Notes: generated from the sequence alone by a model not told the origin. DNA of 35,127 nt from Ancylomarina sp. DW003 (GCF_029029505.1 NZ_JAKJSD010000027.1:1-35127); one strand, 5' to 3'. Positions 24,321 to 32,300 are shown, counted from the first letter of the stretch. A program made the numbers and translations.

Positions 24321-26093
24321 TTAATTGGTATAGATATCTTTTATTATATCACGATACTTTTCCCTTAAAACCTTACGTTTCAATTTAAGTGTAGGAGATA
24401 ACTCTCCGGATTCAGGAGTCCAGGTATCTGTAACCAATCGCATACTTTTAATACGTTTGGGATGATCGTAATTCTTATTATTTTTGATTAATTCTTTCCA
24501 AATACGTTTCTTTATTTTATCGTTACTAATAATTTGTTCCTTGCTACTGTAAGTAATGAATTTATGCTTAGCGTAAGATTCCAGAAATTCAAAATTTGGT
24601 GAAATAATCACAGCAGGGAAACGTTCAGCTTCGCCAATAACAATGACTTGATCGATAAATGGTGATTCTTTCAGCTTATTCTCCATTACTTGCGGTGCAA
24701 TATAAATCCCTCCGGATGTTTTGAATATTTCCTTTTTTCGATCTGTTATTTTTAAAAAGCGACCTTCCTCAATGCAACCAATATCGCCTGTATGGAACCA
24801 ACCATCCTTATCGATAACCTGATTGGTGAGTTCAGGATCTTTATAGTAACCAAGCATGATATTTGGTCCTTTTGCCAGGATCTCACCATCATCGGCAATT
24901 TTAACTTCAACATCTTTTATCAGAGGACCAACAGTTCCAAATCTAATGTCTGGCCAGGCATTTTGATTCGCGGCAATAATAGGCGAGGTTTCGGTTAAAC
25001 CATAACCTTCCTGTACCGGAATACCGGCAGCCCAAAATAGACGTTCTAATCGAACTTGAAGAGCAGCTCCTCCCGAACACATAAATAGAATATTACCTCC
25101 TAAAGCTTCTTGCCATTTGCTGAAAATTAGTTTTCTGGCAATTTTAAGTTGAAACTCATACCAGCTACCATTAGCTCTATTTAATTCATATCGATATCCT
25201 AAATTTACAGCCCAGGTAAACAAGGTTCTTTTTAGAAGGCCTAAGCTTTTTCCTTTAGCCATAATTTTATCGTAAACTTTTTCTAAAAGACGAGGAACAG
25301 TAGCAAAGCCATGTGGTTTAATTTCTTTTAAATTATCACCAATCGTATCCATACTTTCAGCATAATAAATACTCAAACCTTTATATTGGTACTGATAATT
25401 AACCATGCGTTCGTAAACATGATTAATAGGTAAAAAACTAAGGACTTTATGGCTTGAATTAAGTACTAATCGTTCAGCTGATGCTAATACATTGCTTAAG
25501 AAATTGTGGTGAGAGAGCATAACACCTTTAGGTGTTCCTGTTGTTCCCGATGTGTATATTATTGTAAGTAAATCTTTAGGCAAAATACTGTTCTTAATTT
25601 CGTCGAGTTTACCTTTCTGTTTATCTTCAACATCTGCTCCAAGTTCAACTAAATCTTGCCAATGATTGACTTCTTTTATTTGGTTGAAGGAATATACATT
25701 TGGAATCTCACTTTTTTCACTAATAGCTTCCTGAATTTTTTCAAAATGAGTTTCATCAGCAACAAAAATGGCTACAGGTTTGCAGTGATCAATAATATAA
25801 TTGTAACTCTTGCTTCCGATTGTTGGATAAAGAGGCACATGGATTAAGCCAGACTGGGCTAGTGCCATATCCAGAAAATTCCATTCAGGTCGATTGTTTG
25901 ATATACTAATAACACGATCGCCTTTTTTGAAACCTAATTCGATGAAAGCATAAGCCAGCAAATTTGAATTATGGATGTAGTCTTGTGTACTATAACTAAT
26001 CCATTCTCCATTCTCTTTTTTTACAAGAGCAGATTCTTTCTCAGAGAAATTTTCTTGATAATTATCTAATAAATCGAATATGCGCGTTACCAT
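24321..26093 (-). CDS. Long-chain fatty acid-CoA ligase (AMP-forming)
   Basis: This enzyme activates free fatty acids to acyl-CoA through an acyl-adenylate, feeding the beta-oxidation genes downstream. The 590 residues have the P-loop YTSGTTGTPKG (180-190), FLPINHVYERM, QEGYGLTETSPIIAAN, GWFHTGDIG and the C-terminal DRKKEIFKTSGGIYIAPQ. The catalytic Lys of the adenylate step is expected near the C-terminus. It fits the long-chain FadD/ACSL type by length and motifs. It is the first gene of the operon. Upstream are two hairpins (separate entry) and no obvious TAnnTTTG box, so control may be unusual. Confidence 0.94.
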   Translation of the reverse strand: MVTRIFDLLDNYQENFSEKESALVKKENGEWISYSTQDYIHNSNLLAYAFIELGFKKGDRVISISNNRPEWNFLDMALAQSGLIHVPLYPTIGSKSYNYIIDHCKPVAIFVADETHFEKIQEAISEKSEIPNVYSFNQIKEVNHWQDLVELGADVEDKQKGKLDEIKNSILPKDLLTIIYTSGTTGTPKGVMLSHHNFLSNVLASAERLVLNSSHKVLSFLPINHVYERMVNYQYQYKGLSIYYAESMDTIGDNLKEIKPHGFATVPRLLEKVYDKIMAKGKSLGLLKRTLFTWAVNLGYRYELNRANGSWYEFQLKIARKLIFSKWQEALGGNILFMCSGGAALQVRLERLFWAAGIPVQEGYGLTETSPIIAANQNAWPDIRFGTVGPLIKDVEVKIADDGEILAKGPNIMLGYYKDPELTNQVIDKDGWFHTGDIGCIEEGRFLKITDRKKEIFKTSGGIYIAPQVMENKLKESPFIDQVIVIGEAERFPAVIISPNFEFLESYAKHKFITYSSKEQIISNDKIKKRIWKELIKNNKNYDHPKRIKSMRLVTDTWTPESGELSPTLKLKRKVLREKYRDIIKDIYTN

Positions 26094-26165
26094 AAGCCTA
26101 TATTTTCGTGTTAAACTGACTTTAGTTGGCGGATGCCTATATATGTGTTCTAATGTTATATGGGA

Positions 26166-26241
26166 AAATCTATTATCCTGATAAGAATAATAGATTAAAA
26201 ATGGCGAAACTCAACTGCACAATTCGATAAACTGTTTCGCC
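26166..26241 (-). promoter_or_regulatory. Two consecutive hairpins upstream of the beta-oxidation operon
   Basis: On the minus strand, hairpin 1 pairs GGCGAAAC with GTTTCGCC (26234-26241 with 26203-26210, 23-nt loop) and is followed by ATTTTTAATC, so it resembles a terminator. Hairpin 2 pairs AATCTATTAT with ATAATAGATT (10 bp, 26167-26176 and 26187-26196, 10-nt loop), followed by TTTT. Its loop also contains the small palindrome TTATCCTGATAA. They lie 74-148 bp before the ligase start. The rest of 26094-26477 holds the fmt terminator and no gene I can call. Confidence 0.5.
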
Positions 26242-26427
26242 GTATAATTGAGGATTTTTCCAATCCTTATTAAAAGTTAAGCAAAACTTTTTTGAAAAGG
26301 AAAAATATTTTGTGAATGAAAGTTTTCTCTTATCGAAGGAAGCTGTGGGGATTCAGTCAGTTTGTATCTTGAAATAATGGACTGATTCGTTATAGAGGTC
26401 TACAATTGATTATTTGAAGACAAAAAA

Positions 26428-26455
26428 AGAGCTTACCTCGAAAGAAATAAGCTCT
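26428..26455 (-). terminator. Terminator of fmt
   Basis: An 8-bp stem AGAGCTTA / TAAGCTCT (26448-26455 with 26428-26435) has a 12-nt loop and is followed on the minus strand by a run of seven T (complement of 26422-26428). It ends the lpt-fmt transcription unit. Confidence 0.85.
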
Positions 26456-26477
26456 AAATATCAGATGTGATTATCGA

Positions 26478-27455
26478 CTAATCGATGATCAGTTTAAAAG
26501 TGTCAATTTGTTGAAAACCTCTTAGGAAGTCAGCAATCTGCATTCTCTTTTTTCCAGCCATTTGAATCGTTGTAAGATTTATGTAACCACCATTAACAGC
26601 AACTTTTAGATAAGTTTTCTTATCACTGACAAGAGAACCAATTGGAAGTGAATGCTCTTCATTCTCTTTATTTGCTGCATAAACTTTAAGCGCAACTTTC
26701 TTATCATTTGAATCAGATAGTTCAGTCCAGGAAGCAGGGTAGGGGCTTAAACCTCTAATGTGATTGTGAATTTTTTCAATTGAAGCTGACCAGTTAATTT
26801 TACAATCATTCTTAAAGATTTTTGGAGCAATTTTTAATTCTTCTCCTGCTACTGTTAGATCTTCCTGAGGAATTTGAGGATAATCATTAGATTCAATTGC
26901 TTTGGCTGTTTTAACAACCAGATTCGAACCTATTTCCATTAAATTATCATGAAGAATTTCAAGATTGTCATTTTCACCAATACTAACTTTCTCCTGAAAA
27001 ATGACATTTCCTGTATCAATTTCTTTCTGTAACAAGAAGGTTGAAACGCCTGATTCTTTATCTCCATTCATGATTGCCCAATTGATAGGTGCAGCACCAC
27101 GATAATGTGGAAGGAGAGAGGCATGCAGGTTTAGAGTTCCATATTTTGGCATATTCCAAACTAATTCAGGTAACATTTTAAAAGCAACTACGACTTGTAA
27201 GTCAGCATTCAAAGCTTTTAGTTCAGCCAAGAAAGCTTCATTTCTGAATTTCTCAGGTTGAAGAATAGTTAAACCTTTTTCAAGGGCATATTTTTTAACC
27301 GCTGATTCCTGAATCTTTTGACCACGACCAGCAGGCTTGTCCGGATTTGTAACAACTCCGACAATATTGAAACCTGCTTCAATTAAAGCATCAAGAGGAG
27401 CTACAGCAAATTCCGGTGTCCCCATGTAAACAATTCGTAAGCTATTTTGATTCAT
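26478..27455 (-). CDS. fmt: Methionyl-tRNA formyltransferase
   Basis: This enzyme formylates Met-tRNA of the initiator using 10-formyl-tetrahydrofolate. The 325 residues have the start RIVYMGTPEFAVAPLDALI, the catalytic N109-L-H111 motif with SLLPHYRGAAPIN, D147 (EIDTGNV) and the C-terminal OB-like domain (about 205-325). The length is typical. A 55-residue DUF5522 gene lies 13 bp upstream, and two lpt-type genes further upstream are on the same strand. The usual partner def is not adjacent. Confidence 0.96.
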   Translation of the reverse strand: MNQNSLRIVYMGTPEFAVAPLDALIEAGFNIVGVVTNPDKPAGRGQKIQESAVKKYALEKGLTILQPEKFRNEAFLAELKALNADLQVVVAFKMLPELVWNMPKYGTLNLHASLLPHYRGAAPINWAIMNGDKESGVSTFLLQKEIDTGNVIFQEKVSIGENDNLEILHDNLMEIGSNLVVKTAKAIESNDYPQIPQEDLTVAGEELKIAPKIFKNDCKINWSASIEKIHNHIRGLSPYPASWTELSDSNDKKVALKVYAANKENEEHSLPIGSLVSDKKTYLKVAVNGGYINLTTIQMAGKKRMQIADFLRGFQQIDTFKLIID

Positions 27456-27468
27456 ATTGGATTTTGTA

Positions 27469-27636
27469 TTATTCTTTTAAAGTTCGATTACCTTTGGTGT
27501 GTTTTGGAAAATAAGGGCAATGTTTACACCCATTTCCACAACAATAACCTCTTTCACTTAAATATTTATGAGTTAATATGCGATAACCGTCGGGGCTCAT
27601 ATAATAATCGATATCTGGTTTTAAATCGTCGAACAT
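27469..27636 (-). CDS. DUF5522-type 55-residue cysteine-rich protein
   Basis: This short gene was found by reading the gap upstream of fmt. It starts with ATG at 27636 and ends with TAA at 27469-27471. The 55 residues begin MFDDLKPDIDYYMSPDGYRI and carry a four-cysteine cluster, YCCGNGCKHCPYFP (C32, C33, C37, C40). That pattern, Y-x-S-P-x-G-x-R followed by RGYCCGNGCKHCPY, is characteristic of DUF5522, whose function is unknown; the cysteines suggest metal binding. It sits 13 bp before fmt and 43 bp after the lipoprotein gene, so it is likely cotranscribed with them. Confidence 0.88.
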   Translation of the reverse strand: MFDDLKPDIDYYMSPDGYRILTHKYLSERGYCCGNGCKHCPYFPKHTKGNRTLKE

Positions 27637-27679
27637 GGTTTTTATTGATTTGTATGAATATTTCGTTTAAGGGTTGAAA

Positions 27680-28141
27680 TTACTTAATCTCCAAAAACTG
27701 TTTCATATTTTCGTTTTTAACTGTAACAGAAAGCTGGTAATGAGAAATTTTCCATTCATCATCTTTCATATTCAAAACACCTGAAGCTCTGCAAACACCC
27801 ATCCAGGTATTTAATAATTCATTGAACCATGCTGTTTTTCCATCCTCAGAGAAATAGATTTTTCTATCGAAAGCCTTAAAATCCCAAGCTTTTCCTTTTG
27901 CGAAATAGGGTTTACAAAAAGAATAAAACTCATCTTTAGTCCACCTTTCCGATGCATCTGTTCCGATATAGATGGCATTCTCAGCAAGAGCAGAAAAATA
28001 TGAATCAATATCGGCATTAGTCGCTGCTAAATGCCAATTGTCTATTAATACACCTACGTCTTTATGGGTAGTTTTAACTTGGTTTTGGCAAGCACTGAAA
28101 CTGATTGCTAATGCCAGAATAAATAGAATTTTTTTAAGCAT
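27680..28141 (-). CDS. SnoaL/NTF2-like lipoprotein
   Basis: The start at 28141 was chosen because the lipoprotein signal MLKKILFILALAISFSAC (lipobox FSAC, C18) begins there; an earlier ATG at 28195 would place it inside the protein and overlap lptF by 62 bp. The 153 residues contain a SnoaL-like (DUF4440-type) cone fold: VGVLIDNWHLAATNADIDSY, YFSALAENAIYIGTDASERW, then WKISHYQLSVTV. It may bind a small ligand, but no catalytic residue can be assigned. The ATG overlaps the stop of the second lptF-type gene by 8 bp (ATGCTTAA), so translation is probably coupled. Confidence 0.85.
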   Translation of the reverse strand: MLKKILFILALAISFSACQNQVKTTHKDVGVLIDNWHLAATNADIDSYFSALAENAIYIGTDASERWTKDEFYSFCKPYFAKGKAWDFKAFDRKIYFSEDGKTAWFNELLNTWMGVCRASGVLNMKDDEWKISHYQLSVTVKNENMKQFLEIK

Positions 28142-29588
28142 CTTTTTTCGTAAAGAGTTGAGTAATCTTTTTAAAGAAATTAATATAGGATTCAATATTT
28201 AGAATACCGGAATCTGTAGTTGCTTTATAGGTCAGAATTACTCCCAGTGGCAGAATTATGATTGATGATATCCACATGCCCATAAATGGAGACATAGCTA
28301 GTTCTCTTGCGGCTCTTTCTCCTGTCATAGATATGATGTAGTAGATAATAAAGAACAGGACAGAAACGATTACAGGCATTCCTAATCCACCTTTTCTAAT
28401 GATAGCACCAAGAGGCGCTCCAATAAAAAAGAAGATAATGCAGGCAAAGGATAAGGTGAATTTACGATGCCATTCGTTAATATGTTTCTGAATCCACTTC
28501 TTTTTAGAAGTTTGTATAGATAAGTTTCTTGATATACGATCTTTTGATTTTCGACTATAACTCAAAGCATTTCCAACAGATGTGAGTTTGTCACTTAAAT
28601 CAAGATTTTGATATAAGGAATCGGCATCCCAAGTTTTGGCATTTAAAAGCACCTGACGTACAGAATCTTTACGAGAAGTTTTACTTTCTTTTTTGAAATA
28701 CTGATAACTTGAAAGTTGATGAGCTAATCTTTCTTTTTCGTCTGACAATTCATCTTCGAGCGTATCCCTTTGTTTCGAGAGTTGTGTTAAGTTTAACATT
28801 CGATACGAATTACGAAAGCGATCTTCATCGGTTCTTTTTAATTCGTTACCTGGTAGACTGATAGTTGTTCGATATACCTCGAATTTAACTCTTTGTGATG
28901 GGTGCTTTTCTCTATCTTTACGCTTGCTGGTTTTTACCTCTTCGTACATTTTACCACTATATAGCGTTAAGTCCATATATAGTTTATCAGCACTGGTAGA
29001 CATCATTCCTGAGTCTGCAATTGTAACTTGACTATTTCCTCTGTTATCCCTATGATCATAGATCAAAAGATCATGAATCATTCCTGTTTCTTTATTAATA
29101 GGACCAACTTTAATTCCAAATCCTGGTAAATCACTTGTGAAAACACCTTCCTTTAAAATCAATTCCGGGTTCTGGTGTTTGATATCGTATAGAAGAGCAC
29201 TTGCCTTTAAAGAGGCTATTGGCATAACGTAATTAGAGAAATAAAAGGCTCCCAGACCAATAAACATGACTAAAATTATTAATGGTCGCATGATTTTTTG
29301 TAGGGAAATACCTGCAGCTTTCATAGCAATCAATTCATAATTTTCACCCATATTTCCAAAGGACATAATTGAAGCTAAAAGAATTGCTAGTGGAAGAGCC
29401 ATAGGCACCAAAGTTGCAGAAATATAGAACATGAACTCCACAATTACTGTCCATTCCAGCCCTTTCCCAACAAATTCATCAATATAGCGCCATAGAAATT
29501 GCATGAGTAAAACAAACATGCAAATGAAGAAAGTGAATGTTAAAGGCCCTAAAAAGCTTTTAAGTATAAAGGAATGTAGTCGTTTCAT
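28134..29588 (-). CDS. LptF/LptG-family permease, copy B
   Basis: This is an inner-membrane permease of the LPS export ABC complex (LptB2FG), which extracts LPS from the inner membrane. The 484 residues have three N-terminal membrane segments (about 10-32, 50-75, 98-120), a periplasmic jellyroll and coiled region (about 125-360) and three C-terminal segments. A conserved coupling-helix region is GNMGENYELIAMKAAGISLQ. It is closely similar to copy A upstream (29755-31230): the membrane parts are nearly identical, while the periplasmic part has diverged. F and G cannot be told apart by eye. No lptB is adjacent. Confidence 0.9.
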   Translation of the reverse strand: MKRLHSFILKSFLGPLTFTFFICMFVLLMQFLWRYIDEFVGKGLEWTVIVEFMFYISATLVPMALPLAILLASIMSFGNMGENYELIAMKAAGISLQKIMRPLIILVMFIGLGAFYFSNYVMPIASLKASALLYDIKHQNPELILKEGVFTSDLPGFGIKVGPINKETGMIHDLLIYDHRDNRGNSQVTIADSGMMSTSADKLYMDLTLYSGKMYEEVKTSKRKDREKHPSQRVKFEVYRTTISLPGNELKRTDEDRFRNSYRMLNLTQLSKQRDTLEDELSDEKERLAHQLSSYQYFKKESKTSRKDSVRQVLLNAKTWDADSLYQNLDLSDKLTSVGNALSYSRKSKDRISRNLSIQTSKKKWIQKHINEWHRKFTLSFACIIFFFIGAPLGAIIRKGGLGMPVIVSVLFFIIYYIISMTGERAARELAMSPFMGMWISSIIILPLGVILTYKATTDSGILNIESYINFFKKITQLFTKKDA

Positions 29589-29662
29589 GTGTCTGGTCTT
29601 CAGTAATAAGTATCAATCTATAATCGATGACTTAAAGCACGCTCAGTTTATAATGCAAAAAA

Positions 29663-29692
29663 TAAGACCAGATAAAAATAGAACTGGCCTTA
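29663..29692 (-). terminator. Decayed copy of the upstream terminator between lptF copies A and B
   Basis: TAAGACCAG (29663-29671) and CTGGCCTTA (29684-29692) match the intact hairpin at 31301-31328, but one base change puts an A-C mismatch in the stem. The A-rich flank is retained (T-run on minus). It probably now lets transcription pass from copy A into copy B. Confidence 0.6.
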
Positions 29693-29754
29693 TAGCTACA
29701 AAAATAAAGTATTTTATCAGGAATATGTGTATTTGATATGGAAAAGTTACTTGC

Positions 29755-31230
29755 TTAATGGGTGTTTTTCTTAAGTGCTTTCTTTTGAAAAATGTTAGAT
29801 AGTTTAAACTTTTTTATAAAATTCATATAGGATTCAGTATTTAGCAGGCCTGAATCGGTAGTTGCTTTATATGTGAGAACAATTCCTAAGGGAAGAACTA
29901 GGATAGATGAAAGCCACATTCCCCAAAAAGGAGATATAACAAGCTCGCGAGCAGCTCTTTCTCCAGTCATCGAGATAATGTAATAGGTGATAAAGAATAG
30001 AACGGAAACTATAACCGGCATTCCTAAGCCACCTTTTCTAATAATAGCTCCTAAAGGCGCACCAATAAAAAAGAAAATTACGCAGGCAAAAGGTAGTGTA
30101 AATTTTCGATGCCATTCATTTTCATGTTTTTGAATCCATTTCTTTTGATTAGTTTGTGTTGATATGTTTCTTGAAATATAATTTTTTGATTTTCTACTAT
30201 AACTTAATGCATTACTAACAGTAGTTAACTTATCTCTTATATCGAGTTGTTGGTATAAAGAATCCGAACTCCATGTATGAGCATTTATTATGGATTTCCG
30301 ATTTGTATCTTTACGGGAAGCTTTATTTTCTTTTCTAAAATAATGTTTGTTAGACATTCGGTGGGCTAACATTTTTTTCTCTTTAGATAAGGTATTTTCC
30401 AGCGTATCTTTTTGTCTTGCAAGTTGTTTTAAATTTAACATGCGATACGATTTGCCAAGTTGATCTTCATCAGATCTTTGCAGTTCGTTTCCAGAAAGAG
30501 CGATTGTCGTTTTGTATAATTTGAATTTGATTTTTTGAGATTTATGTTTGTCTCGATCTTTGTATTTATCAGCCTTGACCTCTTCGAATCTGATTCCACT
30601 AAAAAGTGTTAAATCCATAAAACTTTTGTCCGCACTGGTTACAATAATTCCCGAATCGGCAAGTGTGACTTGAGTGTTACCATTATTGTCACTGTGATCG
30701 TATATCATTAGGTTGTAAATAACACCAGTCTCTTTGTCGATGGTTCCAACCTTAATACTGAAGCCATCAAGATCGCTTGTGAATACGCCTTCCTTTAGGA
30801 TAAATTCAGGATTTTGTTGCTTAATATCGTAGAGAAGTGTGTTCATTTTTAACAAGGCAACAGGCATAACATAGTTAGAGAAGTAAAATGCACCTAAGCC
30901 AATAAATAAGACGAGTATAACCAGAGGTCGCATGATCTTTTGCAAGGAAATGCCTGCTGCTTTCATGGCAATGAGCTCGTAATTTTCGCCCATATTTCCA
31001 AAGGACATAATTGATGCTAACAGGATTGCAAGGGGTAGTGCCATGGGCACCAGGGTAGCTGAAACATAGAACATGAACTCAGCAATGATGTCCCATTCGA
31101 GACCTTTCCCTACGAGTTTATCTATAATTTGCCATAAGAATTGCATGAGTAATACAAACATGCAGATAAGGAAGGTGAAAGTTAAAGGGCTTAAAAAACT
31201 TTTTAGAATAAAAGAATGTAATCGTTTCAT
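29755..31230 (-). CDS. LptF/LptG-family permease, copy A
   Basis: This is the same family as copy B: a predicted LPS export permease in the inner membrane, expected to dimerise and work with an LptB ATPase encoded elsewhere. The 491 residues start MKRLHSFILKSFLSPLTFTF and share with copy B long identical blocks such as FMFYVSATLVPMALPLAI and GNMGENYELIAMKAAG, plus GAPLGAIIRKGGLGMPVIVS. The middle domain (about 170-340) differs much more. It is the first of the pair to be transcribed, preceded by an intact terminator of the START-like gene and a 16-bp palindrome (31251-31266). It ends with a basic tail ALKKNTH not found in copy B. Confidence 0.9.
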   Translation of the reverse strand: MKRLHSFILKSFLSPLTFTFLICMFVLLMQFLWQIIDKLVGKGLEWDIIAEFMFYVSATLVPMALPLAILLASIMSFGNMGENYELIAMKAAGISLQKIMRPLVILVLFIGLGAFYFSNYVMPVALLKMNTLLYDIKQQNPEFILKEGVFTSDLDGFSIKVGTIDKETGVIYNLMIYDHSDNNGNTQVTLADSGIIVTSADKSFMDLTLFSGIRFEEVKADKYKDRDKHKSQKIKFKLYKTTIALSGNELQRSDEDQLGKSYRMLNLKQLARQKDTLENTLSKEKKMLAHRMSNKHYFRKENKASRKDTNRKSIINAHTWSSDSLYQQLDIRDKLTTVSNALSYSRKSKNYISRNISTQTNQKKWIQKHENEWHRKFTLPFACVIFFFIGAPLGAIIRKGGLGMPVIVSVLFFITYYIISMTGERAARELVISPFWGMWLSSILVLPLGIVLTYKATTDSGLLNTESYMNFIKKFKLSNIFQKKALKKNTH

Positions 31231-31250
31231 GAATCAGGCTTCCTATAATT

Positions 31251-31266
31251 AGCGTTTCAAAACGCT
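31251..31266. promoter_or_regulatory. Perfect palindrome upstream of lptF copy A
   Basis: AGCGTTT-CA-AAACGCT is a 7+2+7 palindrome 21-36 bp before the start codon of copy A. It is not present upstream of copy B. It could be an operator or a leader hairpin; no regulator is identified. Confidence 0.35.
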
Positions 31267-31300
31267 CGATTATTTAATACTTAGTTTTTAATGCAAAAAA

Positions 31301-31328
31301 TAAGACCAGTTAAAGATATCTGGTCTTA
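31301..31328 (-). terminator. Terminator of the START-like gene
   Basis: A perfect 9-bp stem TAAGACCAG (31301-31309) / CTGGTCTTA (31320-31328) has a 10-nt loop and is followed on the minus strand by ATTTTTTG (complement of 31294-31301). It lies 56 bp after the stop codon. Confidence 0.8.
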
Positions 31329-31383
31329 CTTATTGTAAAGAAATAAAGTATTATTAGGAATGTGTGTTATAGAGTGTTAAAAG

Positions 31384-31758
31384 TTAAGCACCCAACACAT
31401 GTTTCAATTCAGAGATTTGAGAATCCCAAAGTTCCATGTTTTCATCAATTTCGTCTTCATCGGCGAAATCGGTAATAATTAGTGATAAGTCGTTAGTAAG
31501 AGCATCAATTTCGAAACGGAATTCAAAATAAGAATCTTCATCTTCGCTATCCAGCCAATGAAATCGTACGACTTGATTGTCCTTCTTGTGAATCATTTCT
31601 GCTTTTTGCTCGGATCCATCCCATTCGAATGTGAAGACTTTACCTTTCTGATTAACATTGTCAGCAAACCATTCGGATAAACCACTCGATGTACTTAAGC
31701 GTTCAAACAATACCTTTTGAGAGGCGTGAATGACATATTCTAAATCGTATTTTGTCAT
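31384..31758 (-). CDS. START-like domain protein (SRPBCC fold)
   Basis: This 124-residue protein is a single START-like (SRPBCC-fold) domain, a helix-grip fold that binds hydrophobic ligands. The sequence YVIHASQKVLFERLSTSSG, LSEWFADNVNQKGKVFTFEW and VVRFHWLDSEDEDSYFEF matches the 'START-like' family common in Bacteroidota and also resembles AHSA1 domains. The protein is acidic and cytoplasmic (no signal). The ligand and role are unknown. A promoter with a consensus -7 box lies about 100 bp upstream and its own terminator follows, so it is probably monocistronic. Confidence 0.88.
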   Translation of the reverse strand: MTKYDLEYVIHASQKVLFERLSTSSGLSEWFADNVNQKGKVFTFEWDGSEQKAEMIHKKDNQVVRFHWLDSEDEDSYFEFRFEIDALTNDLSLIITDFADEDEIDENMELWDSQISELKHVLGA

Positions 31759-31856
31759 GTTTTTGATTTCTTTTCAATTTGAAATATTCCTAATTCTTTA
31801 TTCTAGATGCCTGATTTATAAATTGCATCTCGGATACACCTTCTGATATTCGCGCT

Positions 31857-31864
31857 CAAAAATA
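31857..31864 (-). promoter_or_regulatory. Candidate -7 box for the START-like gene
   Basis: The minus strand reads TATTTTTG (TAnnTTTG). The surrounding 13-mer TCAAAAATAGTAA is identical to that upstream of the MORN gene. The leader would be about 90 nt. The rest of the gap 31759-32037 is AT-rich with no gene seen. Confidence 0.45.
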
Positions 31865-32043
31865 GTAAATAATATTTAACTAAATTATCTTTTGTTTTTT
31901 ATTCTGAATATTGTTTTAAATCTGGTGTATAGAGTCTATTACTCGTCTTATTTCGTATAAGATATACAAAAAATAAATATTATCGGTAGTCTATTATGTG
32001 TTTTCGGACTAATTTGAAAAGATTCTGAAAGAAAAGCATAAAA

Positions 32044-32069
32044 AAAGGCTTAGAAAAATCTAAGCCTTT
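32044..32069 (-). terminator. Terminator of tRNA-Met copy 1
   Basis: AAAGGCTTAGA / TCTAAGCCTTT forms an 11-bp stem (32044-32054 with 32059-32069) with an AAAA loop; on the minus strand it is followed by a T-run. Confidence 0.88.
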
Positions 32070-32073
32070 ATAG

Positions 32074-32147
32074 TAGCGAGAGGCGGGTTTGAACCGCCGA
32101 CCTCATGATTATGAATCATGCGCTCTAACCAACTGAGCTACCTCGCC
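32074..32147 (-). tRNA. tRNA-Met (anticodon CAU), copy 1
   Basis: On the minus strand the 74-nt gene starts GGCGAGGTAGCTCAG and folds into a cloverleaf: acceptor GGCGAGG/TCTCGCT with G-U pairs at both ends, D-arm GCTC/GAGC, anticodon stem CATGA/TCATG with loop TTCATAA (anticodon CAT), and T-arm GGCGG-TTCAAAC-CCGCC. The 3' CCA is not encoded. It lacks the C1-A72 mismatch and the three G-C pairs of initiator tRNA, so it is probably elongator Met. A CAT anticodon could also belong to a lysidine-modified Ile tRNA, but the body resembles elongator Met. Confidence 0.93.
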
Positions 32148-32164
32148 GTTTCTCAATTGCGATG

Positions 32165-32172
32165 CAAATATA
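32165..32172 (-). promoter_or_regulatory. -7 box of tRNA-Met copy 1
   Basis: The minus strand reads TATATTTG, a perfect TAnnTTTG, 18 bp before the mature 5' end. It is repeated identically for copy 2 at 32422-32429. Confidence 0.6.
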
Positions 32173-32300
32173 GTGTCTATTTTTAATTATAAAAATCTTT
32201 TTTTTGATTTTTTGAAATTTAGAATATCATCCTGTTGAAACCGCTTAAAAGCTAGATGAATGAAGGAAAATATAATTATTCTCAGGTTTAAGAAATAAAA

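Larger units (their letters stand above)
32038..32172. repeat. 135-bp direct repeat, copy 1 (tRNA-Met cassette)
   Basis: This copy and 32295-32429 are 135 bp long, offset by 257 bp, and differ at one base (T at 32071, C at 32328). Each copy includes a terminator, the whole tRNA and its -7 box. Confidence 0.95.

Noticed and set aside
28142-28195. N-terminal extension of the SnoaL-like lipoprotein from ATG 28195
   Set aside because: It overlaps the lptF copy B coding region by 62 bp and masks a clear lipoprotein signal starting at 28141.
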